Shown: positions 11,306 to 22,549 of the stretch, piece by piece
Numbering within the stretch: position 1 is the first letter of the stretch
Layout of the letters: each line of letters starts with the position of its first letter
Assembly: GCF_002776525.5 (NCBI RefSeq)
Contig: NC_045447.1
Span: 22,579,643 to 22,643,642 of the forward strand
Length of the DNA: 64,000 nucleotides
Origin: Piliocolobus tephrosceles
Taxonomy: Eukaryota > Chordata > Mammalia > Primates > Cercopithecidae
Direction: 5' to 3'
Notes under the pieces: model-generated
Told to the model about the DNA's origin: nothing
Seen by the model: only the letters and a program-made list of their open reading frames with translations
Database searches by the model: none
Program-made: the position numbers and the translations under genes

Positions 11306-12283
11306 GACCCATTGTGAAATAGGAAAATAAAGCAAAGTCCATGGGGCAGAAATTCACCCAAGGTCACAATAGGCAACCCTGAGTTCAGGCTCCAGCTTGG
11401 GCAGTGTCTCAGTGTGTAAATTGTTTCTAGTTTTCTTAACTATGATCAAAAGTGGATATTGCTGTCATGGGGTAAGTGATGCGGAAACCGAAGCTCACAA
11501 ACATGGCATGATTTGCCTATACATGTTGTGGCTGAACTGGAGCTCTAACGAAATCTTTTGAAAAACAACACCCTCCAGAACCATTGCCTTTGTGCAGGGA
11601 TTTGGTTTTAAAGAAGCACTGTTTCCATTTTATCTTACTTGAGTATCATAAGGAAGCAAGACAAGCAAATAACATTTATTGTACCAAGCACTGTTCTGGG
11701 TGTTTCTCATGCTGTTCATTCTTATAACAATCTCGGAAGGCAAGTATTGCTGACTCCATTTTACAGATAGGGAAACTAAGACTCTCAGAGATGATAGAAA
11801 CAGGAAATAGAGAAGGTCATGATGCAAACTCAGTCTTTTAGACTCCCCAGCACAGGGCTTGTTTCTTCTTCCCACTCCCACCCCTCCACTCATGGAAAGA
11901 AGAACTCACATATGAGACGGGAACTGAGTTCAGCTCAGAACTGAGTAGATAAGAACCATTCTGCCTATAGTGTTCCCTAACTTAATGGCCAAGAGTAAAT
12001 CCAAGTTGGTGGCCTCTGCTTGGCCTCTCCTCCTCTGAGCTTGGCTTTGGCAAAATTCAATCTTAAAGACACCATGGAAGAAGAAAAGGACTTTAGGGTC
12101 AGATGTGGGAAGAGAAGTGATGTCAGTGTTGAAAGGAGCAGTAGTGTGTTCCTGTTGTAAGAGCTCTTCCTTGTCAAAAGTTGGGAACATGGAGTTCATC
12201 CTCCTAATAAACTTTAACTTCCTCTGAACTGTGACTCAAGACCCACTTGGGACCAATGAATGCCTAATAATTTTATCCATTTG
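11306..12283. repeat. Intron with antisense MIR relics
   Basis: Antisense MIR fragments are visible at about 11330-11400, 11470-11560 and, most clearly, 11660-11850 (TTTTACAGATAGGGAAACTA, the reverse complement of the MIR core). 11890-12283 holds no recognised element. No coding signal. Confidence 0.6.
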
Positions 12284-12680
12284 GAAAGAGCACTGGACTT
12301 TGAGTGAGTAGACCTATGTTGGGGCCTGGCTGAACTACTACTACTATCTCTGTAGCCTTGGGAAAGTCAATCCAAATTTCCAAGGCTCACTTGCCTCCTT
12401 GTAAAAAGGATTTAATAATACACACCCCTTAGGCAGTTGTAAAGGGAACAGAAGACAACTGTGTAAAAGCTTCTAGCACTGTATCTGATAAAGAGTATGT
12501 ACCCAGGAAATGTGTGTGGAATCTCTAAGGCACTTTTACATCCATAATCACCATTTAGTCCTCACACCATCACCATGGGGTTATTGACAGGTCACTGAGG
12601 TACAGAGAGGGCAAATAATGCCACCAAAGCCACATAGCTAGTTAACGACAAGGTGAAACCTACACATCATATCCTCTGCC
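12284..12680. repeat. Two MIRs in opposite orientation
   Basis: About 12284-12530 is a sense MIR (GAGCACTGGACTTTGAGT, then GTAGCCTTGGGAAAGTCA, then the 3' part). About 12530-12680 is an antisense MIR (GTCACTGAGGTACAGAGAGG and AAAGCCACATAGCTAG). Boundaries are approximate. Confidence 0.7.
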
Positions 12681-14554
12681 TCTCAATTCAACATACTTCC
12701 AAGTGACGCCTTCTGAAAAAGTCATTTCTATAACTGAAGTCACTTTAAAAATTATTATTTATATCTGAGTTCAGAGATGTTGTCTAATATACAATAAAGA
12801 TATTTTTTAAAGCCTACAAATTGCTTCAAAGATCCCTGGAATGCAAGTTGGAGTAGAATAATTGGGCATTCTGTGTTCAGTTCGTTCCTTAACTTGAGAC
12901 CATAAGGTTAGTCTGTGTCTGCTTTACCCTAAAACAGCCTATTAAAATATGAACATCTTCCAATTAAGTACTATAGCTAGTACAATTATGTGTTATCATT
13001 TAGTCCACACCCTGAATAAAAAGAAGGAGGAAGAAAAGAAGGAGGATGGGGAGAGGAAGGGGCAGGAGAAGACCAAGAAAAAAAAAGGCAAACACAGTCA
13101 TTGTTGTCAAAGCCAAGAAATATGCCAACCTGCATTTTTTTTTTTTTTTTTTCAAAAGAGATCAGGTCACTCATATTTGATGAGTGAATGAATATACTCA
13201 CACAGATCATTTGCATAGTATTTATGTATTTAAATCCACTGTCTCATTCACTCCTCAAAGGCTTTCAGAATGGAGAGGGCAAGAATTGTCATCATTTTTT
13301 TCGCACAAAAAAATGAGAGTCCTGTAGGTGGTTGACAATCCCAGTTTGCAGCAGACAGAAGATCCAGCAAGATAAGGTCTAGTTCATAGTAGCTTTTAAA
13401 CTCATATCTAAGGCTTACTCTGCTGTTTTGAAAGAAGGAAGAACAGACACACTGGAAGCACACATAGGGGCAAGAATACATTTTTATTGAAGAGCTTATA
13501 GTACTGTGTCCCATTTCTTGTTCATTTGACCATCTCCCTGCTCTTCTGTGAGCTCTGTGACAGCAAAAACCCCACTCTTTTTTTTTTTTTTTAATGGCGG
13601 TTTCTTCCCTGCTTAGCAGAATGCCCAGCACCTTGTAGGCATTCACTTATGGCAAGGCATACAGAGTGGAGCTGCTATGATAATCACTCACTCTTCAGGT
13701 ATTGGAGATACACTCAACACACTTTAATTGTAAACCAACTTATATGCATTTAATTTTAAGTTTTAATACTATAATTACTTGTTTCTGAGTTCTGATGTTC
13801 ACTGCACTATGAATTTTAGGGAGATGCTCACATACCAGTGAATTTCAGGGGATTTAGCAGTCAGAACAGTGGATGCCTAGCACTATTTCCAGGTTGCTGT
13901 CACCTCTGCCTGAGCTTAGAACCAACACTGGTTTCCAGACTTGGCCTTCCTGCAGAGCTCTCCCTGCCAGCTCCCCACTCCCCTGATTCTTTGCCTGTTA
14001 GCTCATACAGCTTGAGGGGTTGAAGGGAGTGCAAGTGTGGGGAGCTGGTGTTTGCAGCCCAACCACAAACTGCTTTACCTTTGTTCTAAGCCAGGGCCTC
14101 CCAATCATGCCTCAGACTGAGTTGTTTTGAAAGTAGAAACTAGGATGTAGGATGGGAGTCCTTAACACCAAGATGGTCTCTTTGTTCCGGGCACTAGAAT
14201 TAAATATTTATGTTGGCAGAAAGCATGGGTTGTCAGCTTGAGTTGGGAGACAGGAAAGTTGGGTTCTGGTGCTCAAGGGTGGGTGGCTGCCTGTGAGAGT
14301 GAGCAGGGATGCATAGCAGCCCCTGGTGACTCATTCTTACGCCTCACTTTGGTACTCCTAGACTAAAGGGGAACAGAAATACTTTGCCTAGTAGCTAGCA
14401 CTCAGCTGGGGGGAAGTTTGGACATCTGAATTTTGGCAGCCTCTCTAGACCAACTTGCCCAATACCCTCATGTCCTAGGCTGGGAAACTGAGAGCAGAGC
14501 GTGGTGGGACTTACCCAACGCCATTATTACTCAAAATGGAGTCTAGATCTTCAA
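12681..14554. other. Intron, mostly unique sequence
   Basis: No exon is recognised. A purine-rich run lies at 13016-13088 and a T run at 13134-13152. 13600-13680 resembles a decayed L2 3' end (CAGCACCTTGTAGGCATTCA). The 132-codon minus-strand open frame at 13248-13646 looks like chance, with a poly-Lys stretch from a T run. Confidence 0.55.
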
Positions 14555-14710
14555 CAGGCCATGGAGGCATTAGACCTGCAGTTAGAGAGCCGTGTGACCT
14601 TGGATCAGTCACTTGAACTCTCTGAGCCTAACTGTAAAATGGGAACGATTTCTAACCTTGGGATTAAATGAAATAATGTAAGCAAAAGATACTCCATTTA
14701 GTACTTTCAA
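14555..14710 (+). repeat. MIR
   Basis: Clear sense MIR: GTGTGACCTTGGATCAGTCA, then CTCTCTGAGCCTAACTGTAA and the AT-rich 3' part. Confidence 0.8.
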
Positions 14711-14725
14711 AGCTCTACACTGGAG

Positions 14726-14945
14726 TCAGTAAGCTTTCCTCTGGAGGTCCAGATAGTAAATATTTTAGGCTTTGACGGTGCTGTGATTTCTGTCACAATT
14801 ACATGATTCTGCCATTGTAGTGTGAAAGGAGCCATAGAAAATGCATTCAAAGCAAACCAAAAGAGTGTGATTGTGAAAGGTTTATTTACACAAATAGGCA
14901 GTAGGCCAGATTTGGACTATGGGCTGTAGTTTGCTGATCCTGCTT
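14726..14945 (+). mobile_element. Non-autonomous hAT-Charlie relic (MER58-like; family name uncertain)
   Basis: Landmarks GGTCCAGATAGTAAATATTT, TTTAGGCTTTG, TGGACTATGGGCTGTAGTTTGC and near-palindromic ends (GTCAGTAAGC ... GCTGATCCTG) match a common short mammalian hAT element. A second copy of the same family lies at about 50570-50980. Confidence 0.65.
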
Positions 14946-15529
14946 GCAATGTTTGTTAGTTGTTGCAGTTACTATTGATGACACAGCAAATGACCCCAAA
15001 ACTTAACAGCTTAAAATAACCATTTTATTTTGCTCGTGGATCTGTGGGTTGGAAATTCAGACAGTACATAGCAGATTGGGCTTTCTTTGCTCCACAAAGA
15101 GTAGGGCCTCAACTGCAAGAATTCAAAAGCTGGGAGTAACTTGCCTGCTTGGGTGAGAATTATCTGATGGCTTCTTTACTCATCCATCTGGAACCTAGGT
15201 ACCAGGGCTGCTAAAGCATCCACATATGGCCTCTCCTTATGGCTTGTCTTCCTCCCACCACAGTGGCCTCAGGGCACTCAGATATCTTATATGGAGGCTC
15301 ACGGTTCCAAGTGAGAATGTTTCAGTGAGCAAGGTGGAAGCTGCATCCCCTTTAATGACCCAGACTCAGAAGTCACACGGCATCCCTTCCCTTTTGCTCT
15401 ACTGGTCAAAGCACTCATGAGCCTGCCCGTATTCAAGGTGAACTGTCAAAGAACTGGGGCAGAGGTCTTGTTTTAAAGCCATTACAGAAGAGATGAATTG
15501 TGTAAACACATGCACATTGAATAACAGTT

Positions 15530-16075
15530 ATACTGACTTACCACTTACCATGTGCCAAGCACCATTTCATGAACTGTATTCCTCTAACATCCCTTTGAGA
15601 TAGATAATATTATCATATACATTTTATTTTTACTAATTATTTAGAGACAGGGTCTCGCTCTGGTGGCCAGGCTGGACTGCAGTGGTGCCATCTTAATTCA
15701 CTGTAGCCTCGACCTCCCAGGCTCAAATGATCCTCCCACCTCAGTCTCCCGAGTAGCTGGGACTACAAGTGTGTGCCACCATGCACAGCTAATTTTTGTA
15801 TTTTTTGCAGAGATGGGGTTTCACCGTGTTGCCCACACTGGTTTTGAACTCCTGGGCTCAAGCGATCCACCTGCCTCATTCTCCCAAAGTGCTGGGACTA
15901 CAGGTGTAAGCCATCACGCCCGGCCACACACTTTAAAGACAAGAAACACGACAGAATAGAGAGGTCAATTAACTTGCCTAAGGTCATAAATATAGTAGGT
16001 TGTAGAACAAACCTCAGAACTCAGGTAGCAGGGCTCCAGTGTCTGTTCTAACCCCTACACACCCTGCCTCATTGT
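15530..16075 (-). repeat. Antisense MIR split by an Alu
   Basis: The left half (about 15530-15639, CATGTGCCAAGCACCATTTC) and right half (about 15926-16075, AACTTGCCTAAGGTCATAAA) are the two parts of one antisense MIR, with an Alu between them. This dates the Alu after the MIR. Confidence 0.75.
15640..15925 (-). mobile_element. Alu (AluJ-like)
   Basis: Full dimeric Alu in reverse orientation, AGAGACAGGGTCTCGCTCTG at the 3' end and CACGCCCGGCC at the 5' end. The many differences from younger Alus suggest the J group. Confidence 0.92.
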
Positions 16076-16289
16076 GATCATAAAAGCAGAAACGCTCTTT
16101 CTACTACTTGAGTAGAGCTGGATTCAGAACCAGAGGCTTTGGACTTCAGAGTATCTAGCAGTCTTCCCATCAGAAATCAGTCACAAACACTATTACACAT
16201 TTTCTCTGCATCCAGACTGTCTGGGCATCATGAATAGTACAAGGGAAAATATACAGTACTTGATTTTGTCCACAAAAAACCTAAACTAT

Positions 16290-16470
16290 GGGTAGGGAGA
16301 TTGCATTCTGATTACATTCTCACAATCTCACAAGATAAAACTTTTGTCCCCATTTTACAGATAAGGAAACTGAGGCTCAATGGTTAAATTTCTACTTGCT
16401 CAGTAGCTTCTTACTACTGCCCAGGTGGAGTCCAGATTCAAATCCAGAACAGTCTTATTTGTAAGTCCAT
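16290..16470 (-). repeat. Antisense MIR
   Basis: CCCATTTTACAGATAAGGAA followed by ACTGAGGCTCAATGG, the reverse complement of the MIR core. Confidence 0.75.
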
Positions 16471-17285
16471 GCTCTTTGCCACAGAATCCAGTGGAGAAAA
16501 GTCTGGAACGTGTAATACCCGCTCTATCAAAGAAAAAACAACTCTCAGTTCCTAGAAAATTAGATCTAACCTATCCATCAGCAGTGATCTTGGTCCAGTT
16601 CCCTCACTGCAGAGATGGGAGGCTGAGGCATAGAGATGGGCATTGAGGAGTCCCTGGCCATCCAGCTTCTCAGACCCAAAGCTTAAGCTGGGACTGGGTG
16701 CTCTTCCTACTGCCCCTGTCTGCCACATTGTGCTGGAAGTGGCAGGGAGGGGAGCCATGGCAGTGGGGGTGGGAGGGGTGGGCGTGAGCTAACGGGAAGT
16801 TGTTTGCCAAAGCTGTGTTGGGGGAAGGAGCATTTTACAAGACCTGGGCCTCTGGCCTGGAAACATCTGTTTCCCTTCAAATCAGCGAGGAGACTTTTGC
16901 CTCCCCAGAATGCCTAAATCATGTTGTGGCTGGGGAAGAGCAGGCGTTGGCCTGGAGACTTCAAACGCATTCTCCTGTACTCTCGGGGACCCGGGCCTGA
17001 CGTGGGCCTCTAGGGCTCTGTCCCTGCTCTTACCCCCTGTCAGATCTGTGAGAAGCTCTCACCGCCAATTAACTTCTTGGTTTCATTCTCTCACCCCTGC
17101 TGTGAGGAGGTCTGGGGGTCTTCGATGGGACCAACAACAGCTTCCTTTCTACCCACCCTCCTCTGATCTCCACTGGGACCACTTACTCTCATTGGGGGTG
17201 AAGTCAGAGCCTTGGGCAGTGGCTTAGTACTAACCCTAATGATGATGCCAAAAGCGATTGATTGCTTATTGGTTATTGCATAGCA
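16471..17285. other. Intron, GC-richer unique sequence
   Basis: 16640-17220 is richer in G+C than its surroundings and shows no repeat I recognise apart from a MIR-like trace near 16600. No exon with convincing splice sites and protein-like composition was found. It could be regulatory, but nothing in the sequence proves this. Confidence 0.5.
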
Positions 17286-17960
17286 TATGTCGGGAATTGT
17301 GCTAAGCACTTTCCATGCTGCACTGTCTTTTATTCTAACAAGAACCCTCCATGGTGAGTTTTAATATTATGATGCCCATTGTACAGGTAAGTACATTGAG
17401 ATAAGGCTACACAAAACCAATGTACGAGAAGCCAGAATTTAACAACAGATTGTCTGATTCCAAAGCCATGCCTTTAGCCCTCTTGTTATTCCATTCATTT
17501 TAGTAACCCTTCAATCTAGTCATCTTCTGTTCATTTTACAGATGGAAAGACTGATTTCCAGGAAAGGGAAATGAGCCTCATTCATGAGGCTCATTCATTC
17601 TGACCTGTGTGTACTGAGCATTGGTGCACCAGGTGTAGGTGTTTAGAGATGAGCAGAACCATATTCTGATCCTGAAGACAGTCACATACTCATAGGGGCA
17701 AGTGAGAAGTGAAGGGGTGCTGACCTAGCTGTGTGACATGTGCACGATGTGGCATGGGCACCATGCAGGGGAAAAAGAGGGCTAAGCAGCTTTTCAGATG
17801 GGTCAAAGCAGACTTTCCAGAGGAGGTAAGGTTTGAGTGATGCTTCAAGGACAGGGTGGAAAGGGGTCAAGTGAAGAAGGGGATGAGCGACTCAGCCAGA
17901 GGGTGCCGTCGGTGGAAAGGTTCAGAGGTGGGATCTGTATTCTGGAACCATCAGCAGCTG
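17286..17960. repeat. Antisense MIR and another ancient repeat
   Basis: About 17286-17480 is an antisense MIR (GTCGGGAATTGTGCTAAGCA and GTACAGGTAAGTACATTGAG). About 17580-17960 resembles a common unnamed ancient mammalian repeat containing TTTCCAGAGGAGGTAAGGTT. Confidence 0.6.
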
Positions 17961-18439
17961 GAGATGTCTCTGCTGTGAAACAGAGTAGGGAGGAAGGTCA
18001 GCAAGCACACCTAGACCTCTGACCAGAGCTCAAATGAGGGGGTTCCAAGTTGAGGAGTTTGTCCTGAGAGTGATGGCCTTTGTCCTAAGGATGATGAAGA
18101 TGATGTCCTGAGGATGACAATGAAACACTGAAAAATACTTTGGAGTAGTCATCCCAAAGCATTTCCCCACACAGTGGGTTTCTTTGGATTTCAACCTCCC
18201 AATACACTGAGGCTGTATTACTGTAGGTATGCAAGATCTCATATCATGCAGTCTGTGGACAAACTGGTACTCAAATTCAGGTGTCAGCCACCTTCCTTCC
18301 CCTGAAATAAGGCCAAGCAAAGGAATAGCAATGGTTTGGGCCTGGAGCTCCAGGTTCCTAAATAGACCATCCAATGTTATCTATGAGCCACCTCTTTCAT
18401 AATGAAAGCATCCCATAAGTAGACTTGGACCTCAATCAG

Positions 18440-18605
18440 CCAGGGCATGGAAATGTAGGAGAGAGCACTGGAGGAGGAGTCAGGAATGCCAGAGTCTTTA
18501 GTATGAACTTATTGGCAATTGGGTTTTGCACAAGTTGTTTTTCCTTCTGGGCTTTGGTTTCTTCACTTATAAAATCAAGATTGGGAGTTGATAGTACAGG
18601 AGTTT
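18440..18605 (+). repeat. MIR
   Basis: Decayed sense MIR: TTTTGCACAAGTTGTTTTTC, then TTGGTTTCTTCACTTATAAA. Confidence 0.65.
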
Positions 18606-18714
18606 TAGTTCAAATTATCAGTGAACCTCAGCTTGCTTCAGAGAGACGATGACAGAAGTGAGCAGGGAGAAGCTAACACTCTTTCTGATCCTGAGAAACT
18701 CAGAGGTCTGATTA

Positions 18715-18900
18715 CTCTCCCTCTCCCTCTCCCTCTCCTCAGTCTCCGTCTCTGTCTCTCTCTGTCCCTGGCTCTCACTCTTTCGCTCTCCTGCTGTATG
18801 GATTTCCTTGCGGTATATATTTGTATCTGTTTCTTGGTCTCTGTCCCCCTACTTCCCACTTTCTCTGTCTCTTTCTCCCTCTCTCCTTCATTATCAGGGA
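18715..18900 (+). repeat. CT-rich low-complexity tract
   Basis: Imperfect (CTCTCC)n and (TCTCTG)n around 18715-18795 and 18838-18895, interrupted by a short non-repetitive segment. It creates open frames on both strands (Ser/Leu-rich on plus, Arg/Glu-rich on minus) that are not genes. Confidence 0.85.
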
Positions 18901-19169
18901 CCGCCACTTTCTACCCTTCGCAAATAACCCCTCCAGGCCCTGCCTGGTCCCCTAACAGCTTTCAGATGTGCCTCTGGAACAGTTCTACAATTATATCTGA
19001 GACAGGCAGAAAGCGCATGGCCTTGTGACTTTTGACCCAGGACTGTGAGGTTGACATCTTCCTCCTTCTCTACCCCCAGCAGGGTTGTGTGAGGCCTCCT
19101 CCATCTCGAGGTCCCCACTGGCATGTTTGGTTACTATAATAACAAAACTAGAAGCTACCTTTTAGGGAG

Positions 19170-20285
19170 CAAAGATTGAACTGGGTCTATTATTGTCATT
19201 GTATCACTAAGTCTTGACCCCCAACTTGTGAGATATGGATACTTTCACGCTATTTTACAGGTGAGGAGACTGAGACTCAAAGAAGGTGAAGTGACTTCCC
19301 AAAGAATGTTCAGCCAGCAATTGGAGAAAGCAAGGATTCTACCCAGTTTTTATGGCATGAATACCTAAGACCACTTCTTCCCCAGCATGGTGGGGGCTCT
19401 CTTATTCATGCTCCTTGGCTAAGCAGCGAGATGACCCTGGGCCCTCTTGGGTGGAGGAAATGGATTGCAGAAGCACCACAGGAACATAAGTGGCCTATGA
19501 GAAAGCAGTGTTAAAACATATTCCTACTTTTCATATTTTGAACTTTCATTCATATATTCTATTCACTACAAGCCTTCCATGTTTCTGTTGGTTGAAATAC
19601 GTCTTCTAACTCCAAGAAAGCATTTTTAAAAATGTATTGTCTTGCACTAATAAGTGCTCTATTTATGGTCTTTATAAAAATCCTCTTCTTACAAGCCACT
19701 TTCTCATGCATCACTCCATGTCATCCTTGAGACAACCATGTACTGTCTGTGAAACTAACCTCATTTTATTGATGGAGAAACTAAAATTGAGAAATGAGAG
19801 ATGGTATGCTTTGATTCATTCATTCATACCAGTATTTATCAAGTGCCTACTATGTGCCTAGCACTGTGTTAAATGACAACAATATGCTATACCCAAGCTG
19901 AAGTGTATGCACTCTGGGACATGCATGCTAGCGTTTACATCTTGCCTCTGCCACTTTCTAGATGGGTCCATATGTGGATGATAAGTGCTTACATAATGTT
20001 GCCCAATGCTGTTCTCACTTCCCACCTTGCCACTTGCTTACTCTCACCTCCTCGAATTTATTTATGATCTTGTTCTCAACCCTTCTGCATGGCTTTGCAA
20101 TGATAACTTACCTCACAGTGCACTTAAATTTCACATCTATCCATACTGCACTTGTGAGGTGGGTGGCAGTCTCTCTATCACAGTTGCTGGGTGCAGACAG
20201 GTGCAGTGAGCTCAGAGAGGTGAAGCAACTTGCCCAAGTTCACAACGCTAGTCAGTAAAACTGGAATATGAACCCACATATGGCC
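19170..20285. repeat. Cluster of MIR relics
   Basis: Antisense MIRs at about 19185-19340 (TTTTACAGGTGAGGAGACTG), 19690-19870 (TTTTATTGATGGAGAAACTA) and 20110-20285 (CAACTTGCCCAAGTTCACAA), and a sense fragment near 19900-19965. No coding signal. Confidence 0.65.
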
Positions 20286-20469
20286 ATCTCCAAGACCGGG
20301 TGCCTTCCTCTGTCACCCCCTGCTTCCTTTGTACCAAGAAGTTTTGACTCATGGTACCCTTTATTAAAACAACCTTTGAGGCTTCAGGTCATGGGAAGTC
20401 AAAGCTGGCAGGGCCCATGTAGGTAACCCAGATCTGATCCTCTGAGCTTGCAAGTGGGAGCAATAAAAT

Positions 20470-20990
20470 GGCAGCTGAGAGCAAAGAGCGTGGGTTTTAG
20501 AGTAAGACAGATGATCGTCTTGGCTCCTTAATTTTCTGAACCTGTGACTTTGGACACATTGCTAATTTTTTTAGTCTTCAGTTTTATCTTCTGAAAGGTG
20601 TAGATAATGAGGGTGATTATTTTAGCATGTTTTCATAAGATCAGAAAACGTATGAGATGGCACTGCTTCAACATAGTTGGGGTTCAGCAAATGTAGCTAA
20701 TGGAATCACATTTTTACAGAGTTGGTTTCTATAGAACTGTGATCAGAAGACAACAGCTTAGGGTGGTTGCATGTATGAACTTTAGAGTCAGAGAAACCAA
20801 GGTTTAAATTGCCAATCCTAGTAATTACCAGTGGTTCTGGGCAAGCTGTTTCCCTTCTCTGAGCCTCACATATAAAATAAAGAGAGTAATAGTACCTGTC
20901 ATTTAGGATTGTGTCGGGGAACTAATTGTGTTAATGTAGGTAACTCTTAGCTCAGTGCTTGACACATATTAGGGTCTTAGCACTTAATAA
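20470..20990 (+). repeat. Two sense MIRs in tandem order
   Basis: About 20470-20690 (GTGGGTTTTAGAGTAAGACA and CTGTGACTTTGGACACATTG) and about 20765-20990 (GGGCAAGCTGTTTCCCTTCT and TAACTCTTAGCTCAGTGCTT). Confidence 0.75.
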
Positions 20991-21589
20991 TTAATTTGTA
21001 TAACCAACTTATAATTGTTAAGTGCAAGTAAGTATGGCCAATCAGGGCTCACCATTCTGAAACTTGGTAATCATAGTGTTTTGCCTATTTTATAACATGG
21101 GATACTTTGAGATGCAGGGAAGGAGTTAAGAAAATAGGGCCATTAGGACCCCAGTCTCTTCTGCTTAATGTAGGGAACCCTCTACCCACTTCACACTACT
21201 GCCTCTACCCTTAAAAGCTAGTGAAAAAGGATGGCATGATGCAGACAGAGCACTCAGATGCTCAACTCTTCTATTCAGACTCTTCTTGGCCTCCAAGGCT
21301 CACATCACCTAGAAAGTCGTTTCTGCTCCCTTCTTAGACTTTGCTTAACTGTAGAACTTGGAGATCTGGGAATACAAGGGTCACAGAGCTTCCCCAAGAT
21401 AGGACAGAGGACAGAGGCTGCTCTAGAAAGAATTAAGTGCTCTGGATTAGACTTGAATCTACCAGGTCTACATTTTACCAGTTCTTCCCTTCTAAGGCCA
21501 CATAGGCTGTGTCTGCTCCCACCAATATAGCATGGAGCTTTGGATGACATCACAGAAAGGTGGGGATATGCCTTATAGCCAGATTAACC

Positions 21590-22075
21590 CCCAGTCTCCC
21601 TGGCATGGCCTACAAGGTTCCCACCAACCTTTTACCTCATCTCCCTTTGTTTCAGCCATACTGGCTACCCATTTCTTCAACTGTCTGGGCTCCTTCTCTC
21701 CTCAGGACCTTTGTACTTCCTCAGCATCCTACATAGAAGGCTCTTTCCCCAGGTCTTCCTTCCATAAACCAGTTCTTTCTCACTATTCAGGTCTTAGGTC
21801 CTAAAGATTCTTCTTCAGGAAGGCTTTCATGGGCTGCATTCTGAAGCCTATACTCCCCACACTCCCGCATTAGTCTTTCTCTCATTATTCTGGTATATTT
21901 TCTTCCACACTAAACGATTATCTGATTTTTTGTTTTTACTTTTTGATTTTTACTTATTTTTTTGATCTGTGACCTTGACTCTCTTGTTCATCTTTATAAC
22001 CTTAGCACTTAAAGTACTTCCTGGTGTGGAGTAAATGCTCAATAAACATTTCTTAAATGAGTAAACTAATGAATA
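21590..22075 (+). mobile_element. L2 LINE 3' end
   Basis: Decayed L2 in sense orientation: CTTCTCTCCTCAGGACCTTT, AGGAAGGCTTTCATGG, then the typical end AGTAAATGCTCAATAAACAT. The open frame at 21532-21804 lies inside it and is not a gene. Confidence 0.75.
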
Positions 22076-22114
22076 TATAAATGGGTATATCCAGCCATAA
22101 AGGATAGCATTAGG

Positions 22115-22325
22115 GCTCACTTCTCAGACCCTGGACTCAGATGGCTTGAATTCAGTACCCCCGTTCTGTCCCTCGGGAACTGAGACAGTGGAAAGATACA
22201 CAATCTAAGTCTCAGTGTCCTCATTGACAAGATGTGGATGACAAAAAATCCCTCCCTTTTAGGCTGAGATGAAGTGCAAAGTGCCAAGTAGGCAGTTAGT
22301 GCTCAATAAATACTTTATAATTATC
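22115..22325 (+). repeat. MIR
   Basis: Sense MIR with GTGCTCAATAAATACTTTAT at its 3' end, about 120 bp upstream of the first recognised exon. Confidence 0.75.
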
Positions 22326-22448
22326 ATTCTTTTTTAAAACTCATTTTTCCTGTAGCCTAATGTGCCATGACTCTGTGTTCTTCCCTGCAACTCCCAGGGC
22401 CTTCTGTGAAGTCACAGCCTGGTGCTCTGTTTTCTTGCTGTGCTGCAG

Positions 22449-22549
22449 GTTCACTCTATATGCTGTGGATACACGAGGGAGGCACTCAGAGCTAAGCACG
22501 GTGACCCTGAGGACGGCCTGTCCACTGGTAGATGACAACAAGGCAGAAG
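22449..22549 (+). CDS. ASTN2: Astrotactin exon: end of fibronectin type III domain (third from last)
   Basis: The acceptor follows a pyrimidine-rich tract ending in TGCTGCAG, and the donor is GTAGGT. The 101-nt exon begins with one base completing a codon, then reads 33 residues from FTLYAVDTRGRHSEL to CPLVDDNKAE, and ends with one base of the next codon. Astrotactins are neuronal membrane proteins with EGF-like, MACPF, fibronectin III and annexin-like domains. ASTN1 supports glial-guided migration; ASTN2 controls ASTN1 surface trafficking and removal of synaptic proteins. This exon gives the last strand of the fibronectin domain (LYAVDTRGRHSE) and the linker to the annexin-like domain. I recognise the family with confidence. 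ASTN2 rather than ASTN1 is my preference from recalled sequence and gene structure, not proven here. Confidence 0.85.

Noticed and set aside
13248..13646. 132-codon minus-strand open frame
   Set aside because: Includes a Lys run from a poly-T and repeat-like text; no domain or splice signals.
18621..19028. Ser/Leu-rich plus frame and Arg/Glu-rich minus frame
   Set aside because: Both are translations of the CT-rich simple tract.
1..22448. Search for the astrotactin exon before 22449
   Set aside because: No segment with a good acceptor, donor, matching phase and fibronectin-like protein was found; the previous exon is probably outside the window.
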